From AP-15 sp963781215 (GTDB lineage: Bacteria > Pseudomonadota > Alphaproteobacteria > ATCC43930 > CGMCC-115725), in assembly GCA_963781215.1 (NCBI GenBank), contig CAWAFE010000028.1, positions 1 through 64,000 on the forward strand: 64,000 nt of DNA, read 5' to 3'. Of the stretch, positions 39,911-50,763 are shown one piece after another. The translations under genes and the position numbers were made by a program. The first letter of the stretch is position 1. Every line of letters starts with the position of its first letter. Below the pieces are notes generated by a model. That model worked only from the letters and a program-made list of their open reading frames with translations, did not search any database and was not told the origin of the DNA.

Positions 39911-42226
39911 ATGAGTGACGAGACTACCGCCCATCGCCGCCGCGCCTTTCTCTCGATCAGCCGATCGCTGCAGGCGCTGGCGGTTGTCGTCCTGGTGCTG
40001 ATCCTGGGGGTTACCGCACAGCAGCTGTTGGCGTCGCGCTCGTCGATCATCGCCGACACCGAGCGGCAGATGGCGCGCCTCGACATGGTCTTTGCCGAGC
40101 AGACCGGGCGCGCTGTCGAGACCGTGGATTTCAGCCTGCGCAACGCGATCGAAACGCTGCAAACGCTGCGCGCGACGCCGCCGGTCGACGGGCGCGCATT
40201 CGACGAGCTGCTGCGGCGGCAGATCGACGGGGTGCGGCAGGTCAGCGAGATCGCGATCGCCGATGAGGCCGGGCACATCCTCTATTCGTCCCGGACCGGG
40301 CCGCCCAGCGAGCTGCCCGCGGCGGCACGCGCGATGGTTGCGGATCTCGCCGCTGAGTCCAAGCCGGGGCTGCGGTTCAGCGAGCCGGTGCGCGGGTCCG
40401 ACGGCCAATGGACGGCGCTGATGATGCGCCGGATCGCCGGCTCCGACGGCAAATTCGAGGGCGTCGCAATCGCCTTTCTCAATCTGCGTTATTTCGAGGA
40501 CTTTTATAAGGCCGTCGAGCTGAACGAGAATGGTGCGATCCTGCTGCATCTGCGTGACGGCACCGTGCTCGCCCGCTATCCGCACAGCGATGCTGCGGTC
40601 GGGCAGAGCTATGCCGATCTGCCCCCGTTCAAGGACATCCTATCGCGCGATATCGCCGGCACAGTGGTGATGGACAGCCCGATCGACGGCAGCCGTCGTG
40701 TGCTGGCGATCAGGGCGCTAAAGGCGTTTCCGCTGGCGGTGAACATTTCCGTCGCCCAGCGCATGGTGCTGAAGGCCTGGCGGCGGCAAACCTGGATCTT
40801 TTCGTCGGTGGCGGTGGCCGCCGCGGTGGTCATCGTCGGCCTGCTGCTGCTCTTGGCGCAGCGCTCGCGCCAAGTCGAAGAGCTGCTCGGCGAGTATCGC
40901 GGCGCCAGGGACGCGGCCGAGCAGGCGCACGACCGGCTGATCGAGCAGATGAGCGAGCGTGAGCGGGCCGAGGCGGCGCTGCGCCAGGCGCAGCGTATCG
41001 AGGGCCTTGGACAACTGACCGGCGGCGTCGCTCACGATTTCAACAACCTCTTAACGGTGATGATCGGCAATATCGATCTGATCCAGACCGGAACCGGGCT
41101 TGAGCCCGCGCTCGCCGAGCGGCTCGGGGCGATGCGCGCGGCGGCCGAGCGGGGGGCCATGCTGACCGGGCACCTCCTGGCCTTCGCCCGGCGCCAGCCG
41201 CTGTCGCCGCGGGCCGTCGACCTCAACGAGGTCGTCGCCGGCATGCAGGATTTGCTGCAGAGCGTGCTCGGTCCCGGCGTGCAGATGGCGACGCACCTGG
41301 CGCAAGAATTGCGGCCCGCCATGGTCGACCCGACGCAGATCGAGCTGGTCATCCTCAACCTGGTGATTAATGCGCGCGACGCAATGCCGGAGGGCGGCGT
41401 CGTCACGATCGAGACGGCGAACGTCCGCCGCGCCGCGCCGGCGGGACCGGAGGAGCCGGCCGAGGGCGATTATGTCGTGATCAGGGTGCGGGATGTCGGT
41501 ACCGGCATGACCCCGGAGGTTCAGGCCAGGGCCTTCGAGCCATTTTTTACGACAAAGGGACTAGCCGGCGGCTCCGGCCTCGGCCTGTCGCAGGTGTTCG
41601 GCACAGCGCACCAATCGGGCGGCAGCGTGGAGATCGACAGTTCGCCAGGGGCGGGCACCACGGTCTCCGTATATCTCCCTTGCGCCACGGTGCCGATCGA
41701 GCGGCCGGCGGCGCGGATCGGTGGCGGGAACGAGCAAGGGTCCAGCCACGCCGCGATCCTGGTCGTCGATGACGATGATGCCGTGCGCGCCACGACGGCC
41801 GACATCCTGGCCGGGCTCGGCTACGCGGTCTTACAGGCGGCCGACGGCAGCGCCGCCCTCGAGCTGCTGGGCCGTAGCGCGGCGGTCGACGTGCTGCTGA
41901 CCGATGTCGTCATGAGCGGCATGAGCGGTCCCGAGCTCGCCCGCCAGGCGCGCACGTCACGGCCGCAGCTGCCGATCGTCTTTATTTCGGGTTATGCCGA
42001 CCCGGCCGGCATCGCCGGCGATGTGCGCCCCCATCGGCTGGTCAGAAAGCCGTTTCGGCCGACCGATCTGCGCGACCAGATCGAGGCGGCGCTGGCGGCC
42101 TCGCGTGCCCCGCGCCGGATAACGCGGCGGCCTCGCAGGGTGCGGTTCATCGGTTTCCTTGACAGGAGGCACGCGCCTGCGGCAAGTGTCGCCGGGAAAT
42201 CACCGGGCCGAGGCTGTGCCGGATAG
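39911..42226 (+). CDS. Hybrid sensor histidine kinase/response regulator with Cache-type sensor
   Basis: A 771-residue membrane sensor kinase. TM1 (about 21-40, ALAVVVLVLILGVTAQQLLA) and TM2 (about 296-317, FSSVAVAAAVVIVGLLLLLA) enclose a periplasmic dCache-like domain (about 45-290, with GRAVETVDFSLRNAIETLQ). Then come a coiled linker and the phosphoacceptor His in TGGVAHDFNNLLTVMIGNID (about 372), the ATPase N-box ILNLVINARDAMPEGG and G-boxes VRDVGTGMTPEV and GGSGLGLSQVFGTAHQSGG. The C-terminal receiver (about 615-735) has ILVVDDDDAVRA, phosphoacceptor Asp in VLLTDVVMSGMSG (about 665) and conserved Lys in RKPFRPTDL. No separate output regulator is adjacent. The divergent amidohydrolase operon and the downstream Liv transporter are candidates for control. 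Confidence 0.9.
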   Translation: MSDETTAHRRRAFLSISRSLQALAVVVLVLILGVTAQQLLASRSSIIADTERQMARLDMVFAEQTGRAVETVDFSLRNAIETLQTLRATPPVDGRAFDELLRRQIDGVRQVSEIAIADEAGHILYSSRTGPPSELPAAARAMVADLAAESKPGLRFSEPVRGSDGQWTALMMRRIAGSDGKFEGVAIAFLNLRYFEDFYKAVELNENGAILLHLRDGTVLARYPHSDAAVGQSYADLPPFKDILSRDIAGTVVMDSPIDGSRRVLAIRALKAFPLAVNISVAQRMVLKAWRRQTWIFSSVAVAAAVVIVGLLLLLAQRSRQVEELLGEYRGARDAAEQAHDRLIEQMSERERAEAALRQAQRIEGLGQLTGGVAHDFNNLLTVMIGNIDLIQTGTGLEPALAERLGAMRAAAERGAMLTGHLLAFARRQPLSPRAVDLNEVVAGMQDLLQSVLGPGVQMATHLAQELRPAMVDPTQIELVILNLVINARDAMPEGGVVTIETANVRRAAPAGPEEPAEGDYVVIRVRDVGTGMTPEVQARAFEPFFTTKGLAGGSGLGLSQVFGTAHQSGGSVEIDSSPGAGTTVSVYLPCATVPIERPAARIGGGNEQGSSHAAILVVDDDDAVRATTADILAGLGYAVLQAADGSAALELLGRSAAVDVLLTDVVMSGMSGPELARQARTSRPQLPIVFISGYADPAGIAGDVRPHRLVRKPFRPTDLRDQIEAALAASRAPRRITRRPRRVRFIGFLDRRHAPAASVAGKSPGRGCAG

Positions 42227-42277
42227 GCGCGGGCCGGACCCGGCGATGAGCAGGGCAATCTGGGCGGGCGAAGAACC

Positions 42278-43576
42278 ATGAGCGACCACGGGAACCCACA
42301 GGACCGGATCGGAAACGTGCGGCTGGGCGCCGAGCCGACACGCCGAAGGCTTATCGAGCTGGGCGTGGCCGGCGGCGCCGCGGCGATGCTGGGGCCGGCG
42401 CCCTGGCGCGCCGCCTTCGGCGCCGCCAAACCCTACAAGATCGGCAGTATCCAGCCGCTGTCGGGCGGCGCCGCATCGGTCGGCAAGACGGCGCTGGTCG
42501 GATTGCAGATGGCGGTCGACCGGATCAACAAGGAAGGCGGCATCCTTGGCCGACCGGTCGAGCTGATCGCCGAAGACGACGCGTCGGTGCCTGATATCGG
42601 CCGCCGCAAGACCGAGAAGCTGCTGGTCGAGGACGAGGTCGACGCCAATGTCGGCGGCGTCCTCTCCAACATCTGCCTAGCCTGCATGCCGCTATACCAG
42701 CAGCACAAGATCGTCAACATGATCAGCGTGTGCCTCGACACCACGATTACCACCAGCAAGTGCAACCGCTACAGCTTCCGCCCCTATGACTTCGCGCCGG
42801 CGCAGGCGGTGGCGTTCGGGCCATACCTGGTCAACAAGATGGGCAAGAAGTGGCACATCGCCTATGCCGATTATGCCTGGGGCCAGTCGACCAAAGACGC
42901 CTATGCCGAGTTGATCAAGAAGCAGGGCGGCGAGGTCGTCGGCACGACCGGCATCCCGCTCAACACCCCCGACATGACGCCGTTCCTGTCCAAGATCAGC
43001 GGCAGTTTCGATGGGTTGTTCGTCATCTTCTTCGGCAAGGACGCGATCAATTTCATCAACCAGAGCTACGATCTCGGCCTGACCAAGAAATACAAGTTCG
43101 CCGGCGACGGCGCCGTCCCGGTGCCGTCGAGCCTGCCGGCCCTCGGCACAAAGATCGACGGCTACATCGGCATCGACCGCTACATCCCGGTCCTCGATGA
43201 GCCGCTCAACACGCCCTACAACAAAGCGTTCTACGACGAGGCGGTAAAGCGGCTGAAGGAGGTCGCCCCGTCCAACCCGCTGCCCGACCGCTATGTGCAA
43301 TCTAATTTCGAGGCGATGAACTGTCTGAAGCTCGGCATCGAGAAGTCGAAATTCCAGGGCCGCGCCGACACGATGAAGCTGATCGAGGCGCTCGAAGGGC
43401 TCGAGATGAAGGAGGGCTACGACTTCCCGCAGGGCGACAAGACCCTGCGCGCGGCGGATCATCAGGCCTTCGTGCGCGAGTTCATCTACGAGGTAAACGG
43501 CGGTACCTACCACATCAAGGATGTCGTCGCGAAGGACAAGACGATCGTGCCGCCGGCCTGCAATTTCGCCGCGTAG
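42278..43576 (+). CDS. ABC transporter substrate-binding protein, branched-chain amino acid type
   Basis: A 432-residue periplasmic binding protein of the LivJ/LivK (type I) family. The N-terminus has a twin-Arg style signal (PTRRRLIELGVAGGAAAMLG) about 20 residues in, then YKIGSIQPLSGGAASVGKTA, the standard opening of these proteins, and DRINKEGGILGRPVELIAED. Later segments include NKMGKKWHIAYADYAWGQST and SGSFDGLFVIFFGKDAINFI. It may bind amides, short peptides or aromatic acids as well as branched-chain amino acids. It is the first gene of a tight five-gene operon; the ATPase gene starts immediately after its stop. Confidence 0.9.
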   Translation: MSDHGNPQDRIGNVRLGAEPTRRRLIELGVAGGAAAMLGPAPWRAAFGAAKPYKIGSIQPLSGGAASVGKTALVGLQMAVDRINKEGGILGRPVELIAEDDASVPDIGRRKTEKLLVEDEVDANVGGVLSNICLACMPLYQQHKIVNMISVCLDTTITTSKCNRYSFRPYDFAPAQAVAFGPYLVNKMGKKWHIAYADYAWGQSTKDAYAELIKKQGGEVVGTTGIPLNTPDMTPFLSKISGSFDGLFVIFFGKDAINFINQSYDLGLTKKYKFAGDGAVPVPSSLPALGTKIDGYIGIDRYIPVLDEPLNTPYNKAFYDEAVKRLKEVAPSNPLPDRYVQSNFEAMNCLKLGIEKSKFQGRADTMKLIEALEGLEMKEGYDFPQGDKTLRAADHQAFVREFIYEVNGGTYHIKDVVAKDKTIVPPACNFAA

Positions 43577-44374
43577 GTGACCGCCGACCCATTGCTGGCC
43601 GCGCCGTCCCCGGCGAAGACTGCCCAAGACGGCGCCGCGGCCACGCTGTTGCGCACATCGGATCTGACGATCCGCTTCGGCGGGCTGGCCGCGCTCAGCA
43701 ATGTCAATTTCGTCCTCGCGCGCGGTGAGATCCGCGCGATCATCGGTCCGAACGGCGCCGGCAAGAGCACCTTCTTCAACTGCCTGACCGGCGTCCTGCG
43801 TCCCACCTCGGGGTCGATCGCCTTTGCCGGCGAGGACATCACCGGGTTGCCCCCGAACAGGATCTCGCACAAGGGCATCGCCCGCTCGTATCAGATCACA
43901 AACATATTGCCGAACGCGACCACGCTCGAAAATGTGCGCATCGCCGCCCAGTCGCGCCGGCACGGCTGGAGCCTTCTCACCCATCACCGCGTGCATCGCG
44001 ACATCATCGAGAAGGCCGAGGCCGCGCTCGCCGCGGTCGGTCTCCTGGCCAAGGCCGGGGAACTCGCCGCCAACCTCTCGCACGGCGAGCAGCGCACCCT
44101 CGAAATCGCCATCGCGCTGGCGACCGAGCCGCAACTCCTCTGCCTCGACGAGCCGACCGCGGGGATGAGTGCCGCCGAAACCCACGATACGATGCAGCTG
44201 GTGCGCCGCATCGCCGAGAACCTCACCATCCTGATCGTCGAGCACGACATGCAGGTTGTGATGGAACTGGCCGATCGGATCACGGTGTTCCATTACGGCG
44301 AGATCCTGGCTGAGGGGCGGCCCGCCGAGATCCAGGAAAACCCGCGCGTTATCGAGGTTTACCTGAAGACATGA
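43577..44374 (+). CDS. livG: Branched-chain amino acid type ABC transporter ATP-binding protein LivG-like
   Basis: A 265-residue ATPase. It has Walker A IIGPNGAGKSTFFNCLTG, the Q-loop region SYQITNILPNATTLENVRIA, signature NLSHGEQRTLEIAIALA and Walker B LLCLDEPTAGMSAAE with the H-loop LIVEHDMQVVMELADRI. The signature has LSHGE, usual for LivG proteins. The start is GTG directly abutting the TAG of the binding-protein gene, indicating translational coupling. The N-terminal 30 residues before the first strand are an Ala-rich extension. Confidence 0.92.
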   Translation: MTADPLLAAPSPAKTAQDGAAATLLRTSDLTIRFGGLAALSNVNFVLARGEIRAIIGPNGAGKSTFFNCLTGVLRPTSGSIAFAGEDITGLPPNRISHKGIARSYQITNILPNATTLENVRIAAQSRRHGWSLLTHHRVHRDIIEKAEAALAAVGLLAKAGELAANLSHGEQRTLEIAIALATEPQLLCLDEPTAGMSAAETHDTMQLVRRIAENLTILIVEHDMQVVMELADRITVFHYGEILAEGRPAEIQENPRVIEVYLKT

Positions 44375-44396
44375 CCCGGGTCGCGGGGCCTGCGCC

Positions 44397-45130
<734 letters not shown>

Positions 45131-45134
<4 letters not shown>

Positions 45135-46021
45135 CATCGACCTGCGACATGGAAATTCCGCTCGACCAGATCCTGATCCAGACCATCAACGGCATCGTCA
45201 CCGGCATGATCCTGGCCCTGGTGGCCTCCGGTCTGACCCTGATTTTTGGCATCATGGACGTGGTCAATTTCGCTCATGGCGAATTGTTCATGCTCGGCGC
45301 TTATGTCGGCGTATTGACCTTGGCGGCGACCGGCGATTTCTGGATCGCGCTGGTCTGCGCCAGCCTGGTGATCGCGCTGCTCGGGGCGGCGATCTACCTG
45401 ACGACGCTGCGGCCGCTGATCGGCCGAGACCCGCTGACGACGATCCTGGCGACCTTCGGGGTCTCGCTGGTGTTGCAGAATTACGCGCTGTGGCAGTTCG
45501 GGCCGGTGTCGCGCAAGATCGTGGAGCCGATCGGCGGCCATTTCACCCTGTTCTACCTCGACTATCCCTGGTACCGGGTGATCATCGCGCTGCTTTCGGC
45601 GGGGATCATTGGCGGCTTCTGGCTGTTCCTCAAATTCGGCACCTGGGGCATCTGGATCCGCGCCACCACCCAGGACCGGGTGATGGCGCAGGCGATGGGC
45701 ATCCCGGTGCCCTCGGTGTTGGTCGGGGTGTTCGCGATCGGCTCGGCCATGGCCGCGGCGAGCGGGGTTTTGTTCGGTCCGTTCGGCGGCGTCGACCCGA
45801 CGATGGGGATCAACTGGATCCTGCGGGCCTTCATCGTCGTCGTGGTCGGCGGCATGGGCAGCCTCGGCGGCTCGATTGCCGCGGCGATCTTCATCAGCCT
45901 CCTCGAAGCCTACGCATCCTTGTGGGTCAGCCCGTCCCAAGCGGTCATCGTCTCGTTCGTCGTGCTGATCGTAACCCTGCTGTTCCGGCCCACCGGCCTG
46001 TTTGTCGCGACGCCGAAATGA
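45131..46021 (+). CDS. livH: Branched-chain amino acid type ABC transporter permease LivH-like
   Basis: A 296-residue inner-membrane permease with about eight hydrophobic segments. It has IVTGMILALVASGLTLIFGI, MDVVNFAHGELFMLGAYVG and AFIVVVVGGMGSLGGSIAAA, the LivH signature that contacts the ATPase. The GTG start at 45131 overlaps the preceding stop (GTGA); an in-frame ATG at 45149 is the alternative. It ends with an ATGA overlap with the LivM-like gene, so all five proteins are likely made in proportion. Confidence 0.92.
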
Positions 46022-46971
46022 GGTCGCGGCACAGCCTTGTCTTCTGGACCGGGTTCGCCGTCGTCATCGCCCTGTTGATCGCGGCGCCGCTCGTCCTGTC
46101 CGAGTTCTGGCGGCGCTTTGTCACCGAGATCCTGATCTGGGGCTTGCTGGCGATGTCGTCCGACATCCTGATTGGCTACACCGGTATGATTTCGTTCGGT
46201 CATTCGGCCTTTTTCGGGCTCGGCATGTACGGCGCGGCGGCGGCGCTCTTGACCTCGCACCCGCCCAATTTGTGGCTGGCGCTGTGCTATGGGCTGGTCG
46301 CCGCCGCCGCGGTCGCCGCCTTCGTCGCCTATTTCTCGACCCGGCTGCGCGACATCTATTTCGCGATCACGACCCTGATATTCTCCCAGATCTTCTACGT
46401 CATAATCTTCACCTGGACGGCGGTGACCGGCGGCGAGAACGGGCTCAATTTCGACCAGCCGGCGCTCGGCTTCGGCCAGTCGTTTTCGCTCCCCTTTACG
46501 CCGACGATCCTGCACTGGTTCGTGCTCGCGGTGGTGACCGGGTCGTATCTCTTGTTGCGACGCATCACCCGGTCGCCATTCGGCATGGTGCTGCAATCGA
46601 TCCGCGAGAACGAGGCGCGTACCCGCGCGATCGGTTATGCGGTCGAACGCTACAAGATCGTTGCGGTGATGTTGTCGGGCGTGTTCGCCGGCCTCGCCGG
46701 GGTCCTCTACGCCATCCAGAACCAGTTCGCCGCACCCAATTTTGTGTTCTTTCTGGTTTCGGGCGAAACCGTGATCTACAACGTCATCGGCGGCATCGGC
46801 ACCTTGGTCGGCCCGATTGTCGGCGCCGCCTTCTTTCTTTTATTGCAAGAGGGTCTGTCGCGCTTCCTGACCGAGTATTACCTGATCCCGCTGGGGATCA
46901 TCTTTATCGCCATGGTAATCTTCCTGCCGCAGGGTCTGCTCGGCTTCGCCCGCCGCTGGCTCAATCAATAA
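46018..46971 (+). CDS. livM: Branched-chain amino acid type ABC transporter permease LivM-like
   Basis: A 317-residue permease with about ten hydrophobic segments. Family marks are WGLLAMSSDILIGYTGMISF, GHSAFFGLGMYGAAAALL, RLRDIYFAITTLIFSQIFYV and the ATPase-coupling loop LQSIRENEARTRAIGYAVER, then SGETVIYNVIGGIGTLVGPI. ATG 46018 overlaps the LivH stop by four bases. It completes the transporter. The operon ends here, only three bases from the stop of a convergent GST gene, with no clear terminator hairpin. Confidence 0.92.
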   Translation: MRSRHSLVFWTGFAVVIALLIAAPLVLSEFWRRFVTEILIWGLLAMSSDILIGYTGMISFGHSAFFGLGMYGAAAALLTSHPPNLWLALCYGLVAAAAVAAFVAYFSTRLRDIYFAITTLIFSQIFYVIIFTWTAVTGGENGLNFDQPALGFGQSFSLPFTPTILHWFVLAVVTGSYLLLRRITRSPFGMVLQSIRENEARTRAIGYAVERYKIVAVMLSGVFAGLAGVLYAIQNQFAAPNFVFFLVSGETVIYNVIGGIGTLVGPIVGAAFFLLLQEGLSRFLTEYYLIPLGIIFIAMVIFLPQGLLGFARRWLNQ

Positions 46972-46974
46972 ATC

Positions 46975-47673
46975 TCATCTCACGCCGCGCAGATTCTGGG
47001 CCGTTTGATTGAACAGCACCCGGCGTTCTTCGTCGGAGGGCGGAGCCGAGCGACGCAATTCCTTGCCGAGATCGACGCCCCGCTGCACCGCCGGCCTATC
47101 CCTGAGCACTGCACGCCAACGAGCGACATTCGGGAAATCGTCGAGCGATTGGCCCAAGGGCTTCGCGATCAGCACCCACGGCCAGGACGCCATGTCAGCG
47201 ATCGAATACTCGTCGAGGATATATTCACGACCCTCGAGCCGGCGTTCGAGGACGCCGAGACAGCGATTGTACTCGTCGGCATAGCGCTTGTGCGAATAGG
47301 GGTGCTCGCCTTGGGCGTAGTTGACGAAATGGCTGAGCTGGCCCGCCATCGGGCCTAGATTGCCGACCTGCCAGAAGAGCCATTCCAGGATCTCCTTGCG
47401 GCCCCGCCGGCTCTGCGGCATGAAGCGGCCGGTGCGCTCGGCCAGATGGATCAATATCGCGCCAGATTCGAAGACCGGCAGCGGGCCGTCCGAATCGTCG
47501 TGGTCGACGATCGCCGGCATCCGGTTGTTCGGGCTGATCGCCAGGAACTCGGGCTTGAACTGGTCGCCCTTGCCGATATTGACCGGGATCACGCGGTAGT
47601 CGAGCTCGCATTCTTCGAGCATGATCGCGACCTTCCAGCCGTTCGGCGTCGGCCAGTAATAAAAGTCGATCAT
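46975..47673 (-). CDS. Glutathione S-transferase, YfcG/YghU-like
   Basis: A 232-residue GST of the Nu-class type (E. coli YfcG and YghU, disulfide-bond oxidoreductases). The thioredoxin-like N-terminal domain begins MIDFYYWPTPNGWKVAIMLE with the Thr-Pro-Asn glutathione contact, followed by SPNNRMPAIVDHDD (cis-Pro) and VFESGAILIHLAERTGRFMP (Glu-Ser glutathione motif). The helical C-terminal domain contains YSIADMASWPWV with the N-capping Asp. The start at 47673 follows GCGGGAATAAC. It lies 11 bases from the end of the methyltransferase reading frame, on the same strand, so the two may be co-transcribed. Confidence 0.9.
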   Translation of the reverse strand: MIDFYYWPTPNGWKVAIMLEECELDYRVIPVNIGKGDQFKPEFLAISPNNRMPAIVDHDDSDGPLPVFESGAILIHLAERTGRFMPQSRRGRKEILEWLFWQVGNLGPMAGQLSHFVNYAQGEHPYSHKRYADEYNRCLGVLERRLEGREYILDEYSIADMASWPWVLIAKPLGQSLDDFPNVARWRAVLRDRPAVQRGVDLGKELRRSAPPSDEERRVLFNQTAQNLRGVR

Positions 47674-47684
47674 GTTATTCCCGC

Positions 47685-48495
47685 TTATCGCGTTGCAGTG
47701 AAAACGTGTGCCTGGATCTTGCCCTCGATCGGCCCCGGCCCGAACCGAACGGTTAGGGCCCCTGCGGCTGCATCGACGGCCTCGGCGAGACGCGTGGCGT
47801 CGCGAGCCTCGATCTCGCTGCGCAGCGGGGTCCCTTCGCACATCCCCACCGCCGGCTCCCGCGCCGTTGGCGCGCGGCCGCGCAGCGCCACCGTCGCCGT
47901 CTCGACCCGGTCAAAACCCGCGCGCTTCAACTCCTCGCGGATCGCCAGAACATCGTAATAGCCGAACGGCGTTCGTGTGAGAAAGCGGGGCGGATCATCC
48001 GGGAACAACGCCGCAACCGCGGTCTGGACCACATTGCTGATTTCGTTCTCCTCGATCCGGTCCCATACATTGAACAGATAACGCCCGCCCGGTCTCAGCA
48101 CGCGCCGAGCCTCACGGTAGCCGGCGATCTTGTCGGGAAAGAACATGACGCCGAACTGGCAAACGACCGCGTCAAACGAACCCGTCATCGAACGGCAGCC
48201 GCAGCGCGTCGGCCTGACGCCAGATGATATGCTCTACACCGGGCTGCGCCGCGGCGAAATCGAGCATCGGCTGGTTCAGATCGGTCGCGACGATCTCCGC
48301 GGTGGCCGGAAGAGCGCGCACCAATGCACGCGTGACGATGCCGGTCCCCGCCGCGACTTCGAGCACTCGCGCCGGCGCCAAAGCCGCAACTCGGGTGGCG
48401 AGATCGGCCGCATAGGGAACGCAATTCAACGGCCCGAGATAGCGGTCGTAGAAAGCCGGAATCGAGCCCGAGAATTCGCGGTCGATATCGGCCAT
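47685..48495 (-). pseudogene. Class I SAM-dependent methyltransferase, one frameshift
   Basis: From ATG 48495 (MADIDREFSGSIPAFYDRYL) the first frame carries the SAM-binding motif ARVLEVAAGTGIVTRALVRA, ATDLNQPMLDFAA and WRQADALRLPFDDG. At about 48180 a single-base indel moves the homology to the next frame with SFDAVVCQFGVMFFPDK, YREARRVLRPGGRYLFNVWD and the rest to 47685. Restored, the protein would have about 269 residues, standard for UbiE/COQ5-like methyltransferases. GGGAGCG precedes the start. Unlike ubiE itself there is no ubiquinone gene context, so the substrate is unknown. Confidence 0.85.
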
Positions 48496-48568
48496 TGCAC
48501 GCTCCCTTGGCTTGTCGCTTACGAGGTTACGGTGGGCTTGGCGGGTTGTCGGCACATGCCCGCTCGAT

Positions 48569-49759
48569 TCAGTTGCCGCTTATCGCCCCCGCGGCGCGCA
48601 ACCCGGCAATGTCGGCGGCGGAGTAGCCGGTCTCTTGCAGAATTTCTTCGGTGTGCTCGCCGAGCGTGGGGGCGCCATAACGGATTTCGGCCGGCGTCTT
48701 CGAGAACCGCGCGGCGGCGCGGGTCTGCCGCAGCTGGCCGGCTTTCCGGTGCTGGGTTTCGACGACGAGGCCCAAGGCTTCGACTTGCGGATGCCGGATC
48801 ACCTGGTTGCGCGTCAGCACCGGGCCGCACGGAACCTGCGCCGCGGTCAGCCGCTCGAGCCATTCCGCCGCTGGTCGGGTCAGCAACGCCTGCTGCGTGA
48901 GTTCCAGCCGTGCATCGATGTTCTGCTGCCGCAGCGCCGAGGTCCTGAACCGTTCGTCCTCGATCCATTCCGGATGGCCAACCGCCTGCGCCAAGCCGGC
49001 CCATTGCCGGTCGGTCAGGGCTGCCGCGGTGATGTAGCCGTCGGCGGTGTCATAGACCAAATCATGGGTGCTTGCCGGCGTCTGCCGCAGCGGTTCGTCG
49101 CCGGCGAAGGTCTGGTCGCCCATATCCGAGGCCCACATGAACGCAAGCACGGCCTCGAGCATCGACAATCGGACATGCTGGCCCTCGCCGGTGCGCTCGC
49201 GCGCCAGCAACGCCGCGGTGATCGCCTGCGAGGCGGTGATCGCGGTCAATTTGTCGGGCAGGATCGTGCGGAGCAGCCGCGGGCGGGACTCGTCGGAGCC
49301 AGCCTGCACTGTCGCCAGCCCCGAAAAGCCCTGGATCACCGGGTCGTAGGCCGGCTTTGCGGCGTAGGGCCCCTTTTCGCCAAAGCCACTGATCGAGACA
49401 TAGACGATGCCGGGGGCGACGGCGCGCACGGCCTCCTCCCCGACGCCGAGCCGCTCGGCGACGCCGGGGCGGAAATTCTGCACAAAGATGTCGGCGCCGG
49501 CGGCGAGCCGCAGCAACGCCTCCACTGCCGCCGGTTTTTTGAGGTCGAGGACGATAGAGCGCTTGTTGCGATTGTTGTTCAGAAACGACGCGGTAAAACC
49601 GGCCCGCCGGTTGCTGCCGGCGCGGGTCGCGTCGCCGCCGTCGGGCGCCTCGACCTTGATCACATCGGCGCCCTGGTCGGCGAGGATCATCGTCGCCAGC
49701 GGCCCGGAGACGTTCGAGGTCAGATCGACGACCCGATATCCGTGCAATGGGCCTGGCAT
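48569..49759 (-). CDS. CaiB/BaiF family CoA-transferase
   Basis: A 396-residue family III CoA-transferase. The start MPGPLHGYRVVDLTSNVSGP, then ADQGADVIKVEAPDGGDATR, FLNNNRNKRSIVLDLKK, and the region with the catalytic Asp in KPAYDPVIQGFSGLATVQAG are all standard. It ends with YGAPTLGEHTEEILQETGYS. Such enzymes move CoA between acyl-CoA thioesters and free acids (formyl-CoA, carnitine, bile acid, succinyl donors); the substrate cannot be told. The start at 49759 is preceded by GAGAGAGCACG. No acyl-CoA dehydrogenase or ligase adjoins it. Confidence 0.9.
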   Translation of the reverse strand: MPGPLHGYRVVDLTSNVSGPLATMILADQGADVIKVEAPDGGDATRAGSNRRAGFTASFLNNNRNKRSIVLDLKKPAAVEALLRLAAGADIFVQNFRPGVAERLGVGEEAVRAVAPGIVYVSISGFGEKGPYAAKPAYDPVIQGFSGLATVQAGSDESRPRLLRTILPDKLTAITASQAITAALLARERTGEGQHVRLSMLEAVLAFMWASDMGDQTFAGDEPLRQTPASTHDLVYDTADGYITAAALTDRQWAGLAQAVGHPEWIEDERFRTSALRQQNIDARLELTQQALLTRPAAEWLERLTAAQVPCGPVLTRNQVIRHPQVEALGLVVETQHRKAGQLRQTRAAARFSKTPAEIRYGAPTLGEHTEEILQETGYSAADIAGLRAAGAISGN

Positions 49760-49868
49760 CGTGCTCTCTCTCAACGCAGCGGGACGGCCGCCGGACCAGA
49801 CTATGCATCGACCCCGCGGTCAAGGGCGCCGCGCCGGCGGCGGCGTCCGGACTTGATCGGCGACCGGG

Positions 49869-50577
49869 CTAGAACGCCGGGATTACCGGGGCCGGGACGA
49901 GATGTTCCTCGACGCCCTTGACCCCGGGAATGTTCTCGGCGGCAATGCGCAGCGCCTCGCGCTCGGCCACCGGCTGGTCGTCGGCGATCCAGAGATGCAC
50001 GATGCGGTCGCGCACCATGATGTCCGAGGCCCAGACCCGGGCCCATCGCTGCCGCTTCAGCTCGTCGATCAGCTTGTCGCGGATCGTGCCGTCATCGGCG
50101 TCGGCAATAATCGTCGGGGCGCCGCTCGTCGTCGCCAATGCCCGCACCAAATTCGCCCGGCTGACGATGCCGACGACTTTGCCGTCGGTGACGACCGGCA
50201 CCCGCTTGATCCCGCGGGTCTCGAGCATTGTCGCGATATCGGCGAGATTGGTGGTCTCGGCGGCCGAGACGACATCAGGGGTCATGATGTCCTTGACCGT
50301 GCGGCCGTGCGCCTTGACGTAGTCGCGGGCGGCTTCCGCCTCGGCCGCGACCGAGTTCGAGCCACCATGACCGCCGGCGCTGCACCCGGCGCTCGGTACC
50401 GACTTCGGCGCGATGCAACAGGTCACCCTCGCTGACGATGCCGACCATATGGCCGGCGGCATCGACCACGGGGGCGCCGCTGATCCCTTTTTCGGAAAGA
50501 AGCGCCGCCAGCGCCTGCACCGTCGTGTCCGGGCTGACGGTGATCACTTCGGTCGTCATCACGTCTTTGGCGTTCAT
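49869..50577 (-). pseudogene. CBS-BON domain protein, one frameshift
   Basis: From ATG 50577 the first frame reads MNAKDVMTTEVITVSPDTTV and GISGAPVVDAAGHMVGIVSE, then RRSWWLEL; an indel near 50370 moves the rest to the next frame (ARDYVKAHGRTVKDIMTPDV, RGIKRVPVVTDGKVVGIVSR). A C-terminal BON-like domain follows (RVWASDIMVRDRIVHLWIAD, REALRIAAENIPGVKGVEEH). Restored, it is a two-CBS plus BON protein of about 236 residues, a common type in alphaproteobacteria of unproved role, possibly nucleotide-sensing at the membrane. Single gene; GGAGGCCT precedes the start. Confidence 0.83.
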
Positions 50578-50763
50578 CAGAGGCCTCCAAGTTGATTTTT
50601 GAATTTACATCGCAACCCTATCACCGCGCGTCGACAGGGATCAATCGGCGACCCGAATCTCACGCGAACCGGCCGGGAAGGATCGGCCGCCTCCACCTGC
50701 GGCGCGGGAGATGCCGCGCGCCACCGCAGCTCGATTCTGCCTTACCGGAAGACAAACGCCGGG